Assembly: GCA_003554375.1 (NCBI GenBank)
Contig: PWGF01000122.1
Coordinates: 1 to 13,512 of the forward strand
Reading direction: 5' to 3'
DNA: 13,512 nucleotides
Source of the DNA: Spirochaetaceae bacterium
GTDB lineage: Bacteria > Spirochaetota > Spirochaetia > DSM-27196 > SKKC01
The translations under genes and the position numbers were made by a program. Positions 8,788 through 13,512 of this stretch are shown piece after piece. The notes under the pieces are model-generated. The model did no database searches. It worked only from the letters and a program-made list of their open reading frames with translations, and had not been told where the DNA came from. How positions within the stretch are numbered: position 1 is the first letter of the stretch; each line of letters begins with the position of its first letter.

Positions 8788-8803
8788 TTACACGATTTTG
8801 TAA
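8788..8803. promoter_or_regulatory. candidate operator or promoter element upstream of the ABC operon
   Basis: A 16-base imperfect inverted repeat (TTACA-n6-TGTAA, 12 of 16 positions symmetric) lies in an AT-rich stretch 67-82 bases before the binding-protein start codon. Size and symmetry would suit a repressor dimer such as a LacI-family protein. This is suggestive only: no second copy was found in the window. Confidence 0.3.
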
Positions 8804-9132
8804 CCATACCTCATAATAGAACAACACTGGATTATGTTCCGGATGAGAGAAATGAGCATCGTTCCGCTAAGCAAACTTGTAAGCAAGAGGTGGCATGGGC
8901 GGAAGGACGGTAACGGTAGTCGAACAACCGGGAACCCTCTCCGCTGAACTACTCCCGGTGGACAGCCAACGGCCGTACCCACCATATGCGGAGATGAGGG
9001 GATGGGGGAGATAGGTTGGACAACCGCAGCCCTCACCGCTGGGCGCTACGCGGGAGGCCGGAGGACGCTTGAGCCGGCGCCAGACCAGTAGACCGGGAGA
9101 GAGCGCCCACCGCACGGCGGAAAGCAGCCGCT
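8804..9132. other. unassigned structured intergenic region between the ABC operon and the hydrolase gene
   Basis: About 330 bases with no gene that I can support. The part from about 8870 is GC-rich, unlike the AT-rich promoter stretch before it, and is dense in inverted repeats: accggga / tcccggt (8927-8933 with 8953-8959), ggtt / aacc (9014-9025) and gccc / gggc (near 9030-9044). An 82-codon open frame on the minus strand (8867-9115) has no ribosome site and no recognisable domain. It could be a non-coding RNA, a decayed mobile element or a repeat. No group II intron domain V was found here by eye, and it does not fold as a tRNA. Confidence 0.45.
8927..8959. repeat. 7-bp perfect inverted repeat with 19-base spacer
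   Basis: accggga at 8927-8933 pairs with tcccggt at 8953-8959. The best single stem in the unassigned region downstream of the hydrolase gene; there is no adjacent T-run on either strand, so it is not a standard terminator. Confidence 0.5.
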
Positions 9133-9984
9133 TCAGGTCATATTTGCCGCGACAAGCGATCGTATGTAGGCGGCAATGTCGTCAGGCCGGTCCTCCATCG
9201 CAAAGTGCCCGCACTCCGGGAGGAGCCGCAGCGATGAACCGGGAATTGCGTCGTGGAGCTTGTAAGCCCAATCGGGGACTTGCCACGTGTCGTTCTCACC
9301 CCAGAGAATCTGCACCGGCTTGGCCCCCAGCTCGGAGAGCCGCTCGGTGAGCTCCGCGGTATGGCGCGGATCGTAGTGAGCTACCTGGTGTTGGAAAAAG
9401 CTCGCTTGTCCTACCGGCCCGCAGATCAGATCCAGGTAGGCATCTACCGCTTCCGTCGCAAATCGCTCCTGGTTGTAGACCGCCGAGAGGAGCCACTCGC
9501 GCATGTGTGCCCGGTGACCCGCCTCGGGCTGCTTCATGAGCACGTCGATCCCGCGTTTCATCTGCTGTTTGGTTCGCTTGGAAGGCCAGCTCTTGAAACT
9601 CACCGAATCGACGAGCGTGAGTGACTTCACCGCCCGTGGGTGGAATATGGTGAAGCGCTGGCACACCGCCCCTCCAATGTCGTGACCGACAAGGTGCACT
9701 CGCTTTAGCTTCCATGCGTCCAACAGCTCCCGAAGGAGCGGTACCTGGCCGGATACCGAGGTGTCGACCGCCCGGCTCCACGGCCGCTCCGACGCGCCGT
9801 ATCCCAGGAGATCGAAGGTGAACACGCGGACCCCGGCATCCCTGAGTGCCGGAGCAACTGCGCGCCAGATGTAGGACGATGAGGGCGTTCCGTGGACTAA
9901 GACGACCGGCTCCCCGGCGCCGAGAACGTCGTAGGCTATTCGGTGCCCGCCAACGATGACACTGCGATTGGCCATGCTGGACAT
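9133..9984 (-). CDS. alpha/beta hydrolase with Asp nucleophile (haloalkane dehalogenase / epoxide hydrolase-like)
   Basis: 283-residue soluble hydrolase. The ATG at 9984 has GGAGGG 7 bases upstream; an upstream in-frame ATG at 10083 would translate across the intron-like leader and is rejected. The fold is clear: oxyanion loop HGTP (31-34), nucleophile elbow GHDIGG with Asp102, catalytic acid in GEND (Asp232), catalytic His260 in CGHFAMED. An Asp nucleophile places it with haloalkane dehalogenases, epoxide hydrolases and fluoroacetate dehalogenases rather than Ser esterases. The residue after the nucleophile is Ile, not the Trp used for halide binding in classical haloalkane dehalogenases, so dehalogenation is not assured; epoxide or ester-type substrates remain possible. 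No signal peptide, so cytoplasmic. It stands alone on the minus strand, its leader overlapping the group II intron-like remnant. Confidence 0.88.
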   Translation of the reverse strand: MSSMANRSVIVGGHRIAYDVLGAGEPVVLVHGTPSSSYIWRAVAPALRDAGVRVFTFDLLGYGASERPWSRAVDTSVSGQVPLLRELLDAWKLKRVHLVGHDIGGAVCQRFTIFHPRAVKSLTLVDSVSFKSWPSKRTKQQMKRGIDVLMKQPEAGHRAHMREWLLSAVYNQERFATEAVDAYLDLICGPVGQASFFQHQVAHYDPRHTAELTERLSELGAKPVQILWGENDTWQVPDWAYKLHDAIPGSSLRLLPECGHFAMEDRPDDIAAYIRSLVAANMT

Positions 9985-10039
9985 CGTTACTCCCTCCGAA
10001 CCCAGCTTATCACGGACTCCGAGCGGCCAACAGCCCGGC

Positions 10040-10166
10040 GCTGCCCTCAAGGCTTGCCTCACAGCACGCTTTGGAAGAGGCACCCTTGCCTACGGCTACC
10101 ACTTCCCCCTGTCGGGCCCGTAGAGGACTTTCACCTCCAAGGGGGTGCGCCCTGCCGGGCGCACAC
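10040..10166 (-). mobile_element. 5' fragment of a group II intron (probably class C), domain I remnant
   Basis: On the minus strand, immediately after the terminator T-run, the sequence begins GTGTGCGCCCGGCAGGGCGC. It matches the group II 5' consensus GUGYG and forms a perfect first stem (10145-10152 with 10157-10164). It continues with GAGGTGAAAGTCCTC, then GACAG, GTAGCCGTAGGCAAGGGTG and GTGAGGC, in the order known for domain I of bacterial group II introns. Class C introns are known to insert just after intrinsic terminators, which is exactly the location here. Recognition is from memory of the consensus, not a search. Only about 130-160 bases resemble the intron; no reverse transcriptase gene and no domain V or VI was seen, so it is a truncated remnant that now forms the leader of the hydrolase gene. 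Confidence 0.65.
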
Positions 10167-10195
10167 AAAAAAGGCGCCCCGGCAGGGGCGCCTTT
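10167..10195 (-). terminator. intrinsic terminator of the small lipoprotein gene
   Basis: A strong stem, ggcgcccc / ggggcgcc with A-T extension (10170-10180 with 10185-10195) and a 4-base loop, is followed on the minus strand by a T6 run. It starts about 40 bases past the stop codon of the 38-codon gene. The T-run abuts the GTGTG 5' end of the intron-like remnant. Confidence 0.85.
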
Positions 10196-10235
10196 CGTTC
10201 GACCCGTTCTTCGGTCGTTTTGATTCCAGGGGTTC

Positions 10236-10352
10236 TTAGAACTCCTGTTCCATCTCGACGTCGTCGAATTCCGCCTCATCCACAGGCTCACAGGCGATGG
10301 CCAAGACGGCAACGGCCGAAAACAGAACCAAAATTTGAAGTGCCTTCTTCAT
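10236..10352 (-). CDS. very small acidic lipoprotein (38 residues)
   Basis: A complete small gene: GGGAGGAGG ribosome site 6-7 bases before the ATG at 10352, a signal peptide (MKKALQILVLF, hydrophobic to residue 20) with lipobox LAIA-C21, and a stop at 10236 followed by its own strong terminator. After processing, only 18 residues would remain (C-E-P-V-D-E-A-E-F-D-D-V-E-M-E-Q-E-F), nine of them acidic. The precise lipobox, strong ribosome site and dedicated terminator argue for a real gene despite its length. In size it recalls entericidin-type mini-lipoproteins, but no sequence similarity to them is evident to me. Function unknown; a membrane-anchored acidic tag that binds metal or a basic protein is speculation. 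Confidence 0.75.
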   Translation of the reverse strand: MKKALQILVLFSAVAVLAIACEPVDEAEFDDVEMEQEF

Positions 10353-10608
10353 GGCTGACCTCCTCCCTTGCATAAGATCTACCACAAGACTACCTCACTT
10401 CTGTCAGCCGCTTGTTCGGAGCATGTGAAAAAGACGCAAAGATTCACGTTTGATAGCGCCCTCGACTCGCTGTCTCTCACCGAACACGAGAGCGCGGAGA
10501 AGCGCGAACGGCCCCGTGCTTCGTCCGTTCGCCAACGGTAACTGTACACACCACGCGTTTTCAACCACAATCTTCGCCTCAACTCCCTATCGCTGCTGGA
10601 GGTTCCTG

Positions 10609-11856
10609 ATGCGCTCCGCCCCCTCCGGTTCTCTCGCCCAGTCAGCTGCCCGGTATATAGAAACCCTCACCGCCTGCCGGCCGCACCGCCGTACCGGCTC
10701 ATCCGGCAACCGCGAGGCCGTTAGTTACTTCGCCGACGTATCGCGTCCGTTCGGGTATCATCCGGAGACCAAGCCATTCCCTTGCCTGGACTGGCGGAAC
10801 GACGGATGCGTTCTCGCCGTCGAGGACGCAACCCTCCCTGCGTACGTCAGCCCCTATTCGCCGGGATGTGAAGCTCGCGCACCGATCCGGGTCGCCAATA
10901 CCGTGGAACAGCTTGAGGAGACCGAGTGCACCGGCTGCATCATGCTTCTTTGGGGCGAGATCGCATCGGAGCAGCTCATGCCCAAAGGGTTTCCGTTCTA
11001 CAACCCGGATTCACATCGCCGGCTGTACGCGCTCATCGAGGAGAAACACCCGGCAGCCCTCGTCACCGCTACCGGCCACAACCCGGAAGTCGCCGGCGCC
11101 CTCGATCCGTACCCTATGTTCGTCGACGGCGACTTCGACATCCCGTCGGTCTACTGTACCGAGGAAACCGGGGCGCGGATCGCGCACGCCGTAGGGCGCC
11201 CCGGCTACCTCGCGATCAACGCGGCCCGGAGCCCCGCTACCGCCTCTAACATCGTCATCCATGCGAACCCGGCCGCTCCCCGGAGAGTGCTCGTGACCGC
11301 CCACATCGACACCTATGAGGACACCCCGGGCGCATACGACAACGCCTCCGGCACGGCGGTGCTCCTCCTCCTTGCCCAGCTTCTCGCGACCGACCCCGCC
11401 CCCGCAGCGCCCGCCGCCGCCGGCGCTCCCCTCGGTGTCGAGATCGTAGCGCTCAACGGCGAGGATCACTACAGTGCCGCCGGTCAGTTGGACTATCTCC
11501 GCCGCTACGGAGGCGATCTCGAAACGGTGGCCGCGGCGATCAACATCGACGGCGTGGGCTACCGCGAAGGGGGCACCGCCTACTCTTTCTACGAGATGTC
11601 GCCGGGCACGCAGCAGCGCGCCGCCCGCCTCTTGGAGAGCTATCCGGGCATGAATGAAGGCGCCCAGTGGCCGAGCGGAGATCACATGGTCTTCGTCCAG
11701 CAGGGCGTGCCCGCGCTCGCCTTCACTGCGGAGCGGACGCCGGAGCTTCTCCGAACCGTCGCCCACACGGCCAAAGACACCCCGGACCTCCTCGATTACG
11801 GAAAGCTCGTCGAGCTTGCCCGCACCCTTCGGGACGTAATCCCGACTCTGGTGTAA
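10609..11856 (+). CDS. M28-family zinc metallopeptidase (aminopeptidase-like)
   Basis: 415 residues from the ATG at 10609, which has GGAGG 6 bases upstream; the frame is open further upstream but that part lacks a ribosome site and any family resemblance. The C-terminal half (about 225-415) is an M28 peptidase domain with the expected two-zinc site: His232 and Asp234 in AHIDTYED, bridging Asp244 in PGAYDNASG, Glu285-Asp286 in LNGEDHYSAAG (general base, then ligand), Asp314 in INIDGVG, and His386 in VAHTAKDTPD. The second member of the usual Glu-Glu pair is Asp here, a known variation in wider M28. The first about 220 residues form a PA-like/lid region without clear motifs; an Ala/Pro-rich linker lies at 262-275. 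No signal peptide, so a cytoplasmic peptidase acting on imported or internal peptides is likely. It is followed on the same strand by the LacI-type regulator. Confidence 0.88.
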   Translation: MRSAPSGSLAQSAARYIETLTACRPHRRTGSSGNREAVSYFADVSRPFGYHPETKPFPCLDWRNDGCVLAVEDATLPAYVSPYSPGCEARAPIRVANTVEQLEETECTGCIMLLWGEIASEQLMPKGFPFYNPDSHRRLYALIEEKHPAALVTATGHNPEVAGALDPYPMFVDGDFDIPSVYCTEETGARIAHAVGRPGYLAINAARSPATASNIVIHANPAAPRRVLVTAHIDTYEDTPGAYDNASGTAVLLLLAQLLATDPAPAAPAAAGAPLGVEIVALNGEDHYSAAGQLDYLRRYGGDLETVAAAINIDGVGYREGGTAYSFYEMSPGTQQRAARLLESYPGMNEGAQWPSGDHMVFVQQGVPALAFTAERTPELLRTVAHTAKDTPDLLDYGKLVELARTLRDVIPTLV

Positions 11857-11872
11857 CCTCGGTTCAGCCACG

Positions 11873-11951
11873 ATCGAAGGCCGGGGCCGCGCGGGGCGGC
11901 CTCCGTCACGGCGAGCCCGGAAGCGGCATCACAATCGAAGGCCTGGACCGC
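11873..11951. repeat. pair of 18-base direct repeats after the peptidase gene
   Basis: Two copies of an 18-base unit beginning atcgaaggcc (11873-11890 and 11934-11951) differ at two positions and lie 61 bases apart, in the 218-base gap between the peptidase stop and the regulator start. The gap is GC-rich, with further short repeats (ccgcgacgg twice near 11952-11980). No clear terminator with a T-run is present. Confidence 0.5.
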
Positions 11952-12060
11952 CCGCGACGGTCCGCGGCTGACCGCGACGGAGCAATTCCACCCGACGAAG
12001 GGCTTGCCCTGGAATCGATTCCACACCGTACGCTTGACGAGGCCGGCCCCCGAGGCGGCC

Positions 12061-12067
12061 AAGGAGG
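12061..12067 (+). promoter_or_regulatory. strong ribosome binding site AAGGAGG that sets the regulator start
   Basis: AAGGAGG with a 7-base spacer precedes the ATG at 12075, in the same frame as the LacI-type gene. It is a better match to the anti-Shine-Dalgarno than the GAGG before the internal ATG at 12288. Confidence 0.65.
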
Positions 12068-12074
12068 GTGTACG

Positions 12075-13397
12075 ATGTTTGCGTACGCGGATTTCGTCGG
12101 GCAGGTTGCCCGGGAAATGGCGGGCGAGCTCTACGGCACGATGCCCGGTGAAACGAACGGAGAGTACCACGATGCGCTCCGTCCGGCGAAAAACGGCTCG
12201 GCCCACGCGCCGACGGTGCCGGCGACGCTCACCCCGCACACGACGTCCCGGGAGACAGGATCCGGCGGCACCCAAAGAGGCAAGTCGATGGCGAGCATTC
12301 AAAGCATAGCACGGTATACCGGGCTCTCCCCGGCGACGGTATCCCGTTATCTGAACGGGCATCCATACGTGTCGAAGGAGGCTCAATACGCAATCGAGCT
12401 GGCGATCCGGGAGCTGGACTACCGGCCCAATGCCTCCGCCCGGAGCCTTCGCAGCGGCAAGACGAGCCGCGTCGCTATCGTGGTATTCGACGCGTCGCAT
12501 CCTTTCTGCTCGGGCTTGATCGGGGGCGCGGGGAAGGCGGCGCTGCAACACGGATACGACCTCCTGGTGCAACAGGCGGGCGCTCCGGGGTGGCAGCCGG
12601 AGCGCTCGGTGGAGCTTGCAGCGACCCGCGCGGTAGACGGGATCATCATGGCGAGCGGAAGCGGTCTGTCCCGGCGTCATGAGCGCGAGTTGGCGGCGCT
12701 GCCGGTGGTCACCTGCGACCTCGATCCGTCCCAGAGCAAGTTACCCGGTGTGTACATCGACCACTACCGGAGCGTACTGGACGGTCTCGAGCACTTACGC
12801 GAGCGCGGTGCCCGCCGCATCGCGTGCGTCTACGTATCCGGCGACCAGCTTGCGTCGTCGAGCACGCGACGCCAAGAGGCATATCGCGCGTTCGCCGGGC
12901 AATATCCCTCGATCGAGGTGATCCCGGTCGAGACGGAGAACGACCTGATCGAAGACGGTTACACGCTCCTCGAGCGGCTCATGCAGCTCCCGGAGCCTCC
13001 CGACGCGGTGTTCACCGGCTCCGACGACCTTGCTGCCGGCTGCCTCCTGGCTGCCCAGGCACGCGGCATCTCCGTACCCGAGGAGCTCCGCATCCTCGGA
13101 TTCGACGACGGGCCGGTGGCGGAAGTGCTCGGAATCTCCACGATTCGCCAGCCGGTCGGCCGCCTGGGAGCGCGAGCGTTTCAGGAGCTGTACGCCTGCA
13201 TAAGCCGCGGGCACACCCACGAAAGCACCGACGCAAGCACGCGTTCGGGCCGCGGAACCACCGGATCGGCCCGCGGAAGCACCGCCGGAAGCACGCTGTC
13301 GAGCCGCGGGAACGCCGCAGCCGCCGGCGGAGGCACCGCCGGCTCAGGTTCCCGGATCCGCGTGAGGTACCATCTGATCGCGCGCGCAACGACGTAG
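12075..13397 (+). CDS. LacI-family transcriptional regulator with N-terminal extension and C-terminal insert
   Basis: 440 residues from the ATG at 12075. A normal LacI protein would begin at the internal ATG at 12288 (GAGG 7 bases upstream, 369 residues), where the helix-turn-helix starts (IQSIARYTGLSPATVSRYLN) followed by the hinge (YRPNASARSLRSG) and a periplasmic-binding-protein-type sensor domain (VAIVVFDASHPF, DGIIMASGSG, FTGSDDLAAG, LRILGFDDGPVA, STIRQP). I annotate the longer form because of its AAGGAGG site and because third-position GC jumps from about 53 percent in the 32 codons before 12075 to about 80 percent in the 71 codons after it. Both starts may be used. Near the end, about 45 residues rich in Ser/Thr/Gly/Arg (13209-13352) interrupt the family pattern before the last strand (RIRVRYHLIARATT). 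The effector is presumably a sugar; target genes unknown, the ABC operon being a candidate. Confidence 0.85.
   Translation: MFAYADFVGQVAREMAGELYGTMPGETNGEYHDALRPAKNGSAHAPTVPATLTPHTTSRETGSGGTQRGKSMASIQSIARYTGLSPATVSRYLNGHPYVSKEAQYAIELAIRELDYRPNASARSLRSGKTSRVAIVVFDASHPFCSGLIGGAGKAALQHGYDLLVQQAGAPGWQPERSVELAATRAVDGIIMASGSGLSRRHERELAALPVVTCDLDPSQSKLPGVYIDHYRSVLDGLEHLRERGARRIACVYVSGDQLASSSTRRQEAYRAFAGQYPSIEVIPVETENDLIEDGYTLLERLMQLPEPPDAVFTGSDDLAAGCLLAAQARGISVPEELRILGFDDGPVAEVLGISTIRQPVGRLGARAFQELYACISRGHTHESTDASTRSGRGTTGSARGSTAGSTLSSRGNAAAAGGGTAGSGSRIRVRYHLIARATT
13221..13309 (+). repeat. imperfect in-frame direct repeat inside the LacI-type gene
   Basis: A 35-base unit at 13221-13255 recurs at 13275-13309 with 29 of 35 bases identical and an offset of 54 bases (18 codons). 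The copies encode ESTDASTRSGRG and GSTAGSTLSSRG. ccgcgg cores also recur at 13205, 13250, 13271 and 13304, all at multiples of three. This repeat expansion built the low-complexity insert near the regulator's C-terminus. Confidence 0.7.
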
Positions 13398-13430
13398 AGG
13401 CTATAACGGAGAGGCCATATAGGAGCCATC

Positions 13431-13512
13431 ATGGGCGGCGGAACCACGCAACGCTCCAGGAGCGCAATCGCACGACTCCTGCTGCTTCCGTTCGTGGACG
13501 TTATGACGGAAG
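13431..13512 (+). CDS. start of a further gene, cut by the window edge
   Basis: An ATG at 13431 has AGGAG 5 bases upstream and opens a frame that runs to the window end (27 codons, no stop). The visible residues are basic then hydrophobic (QRSRSAIARLLLLPFVDVM), compatible with a membrane protein or a signal anchor. It lies 33 bases after the regulator stop codon, so it may share its transcript. Too short to identify. Confidence 0.5.
   Translation, partial: MGGGTTQRSRSAIARLLLLPFVDVMTE

Noticed and set aside
8920..8975. tRNA-like strings on the minus strand (GTAGTTCAGCGGAGAG and GGTTGTTCGACTACC)
   Set aside because: They recall D- and T-arms, but the space between them is too short for an anticodon arm and no acceptor stem forms.
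8867..9115. 82-codon minus-strand open frame in the unassigned region
   Set aside because: No ribosome site, no known domain, and it covers the inverted repeats; more likely incidental.
8804..9132. Group II intron domain V/VI that would make the hydrolase a domain IV cargo gene
   Set aside because: I searched both strands by eye for the GAGCCG...CGGTTC type hairpin and did not find it. In addition only about 180 bases lie between the intron 5' end and the hydrolase start, too few for full domains I to III.
11011..11871. 286-codon minus-strand open frame antisense to the M28 peptidase
   Set aside because: The plus-strand frame carries all zinc ligands and catalytic residues of M28; the antisense frame has no motif.
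12004..12309. 101-codon plus-strand frame overlapping the regulator's extension
   Set aside because: It is rich in Arg/Pro/Thr as expected for an out-of-frame reading, has no good ribosome site, and the overlapping frame continues into the LacI-type protein.
1..13512. CRISPR array, rRNA, intact insertion sequence
   Set aside because: No regularly spaced repeats, rRNA-like blocks or transposase frames were seen anywhere in the window.

Overview
This is a GC-rich bacterial window. It looks like a free-living spirochaete or relative. The reasons are several predicted lipoproteins with relaxed lipoboxes, two large paralogous surface-type lipoproteins, and an LplB/LplC-type sugar ABC operon with no ATPase gene beside it. 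This is an inference; the window holds no rRNA or other phylogenetic marker.

Layout. Positions 44-8721 are read entirely from the minus strand. A three-gene CUT1-type carbohydrate uptake operon (solute-binding protein, LplB-like permease, LplC-like permease; 8721 down to 5000) is followed by two separately promoted paralogous lipoprotein genes (4772-2772 and 2386-44). Each lipoprotein carries an Ig/PKD-like domain and an NHL/beta-propeller-like C-terminal half. Their candidate promoters share an extended -10 sequence (TGnTATGATAG). Next is a structured stretch of about 330 bases that I cannot assign (8804-9132), and then an Asp-nucleophile alpha/beta hydrolase (9984-9133). Upstream of the hydrolase, on the same strand, are a tiny 38-codon lipoprotein gene (10352-10236), its own intrinsic terminator, and directly after the terminator T-run what looks like the 5' end of a group II intron, probably class C. 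From 10609 to the right edge genes run on the plus strand: an M28-family metallopeptidase, a LacI-family regulator with unusual additions at both ends, and the start of one more gene cut by the window edge.

How it may fit together. The LacI regulator, M28 peptidase and ABC operon form a plausible nutrient-uptake neighbourhood, but nothing in the sequence proves that the regulator controls the ABC genes. The permeases must borrow an ATPase encoded elsewhere (MsmX-like sharing is known for this family).

Most notable items: the intron fragment sitting exactly on the terminator of a mini-lipoprotein gene and forming the hydrolase leader; the mini-lipoprotein itself (18-residue mature peptide, half acidic); the LacI protein with a 71-residue N-terminal extension supported by a strong ribosome binding site and a jump in GC at third codon positions, plus a repeat-encoded Ser/Thr/Gly/Arg insert near its C-terminus; and the unassigned structured region 8804-9132.
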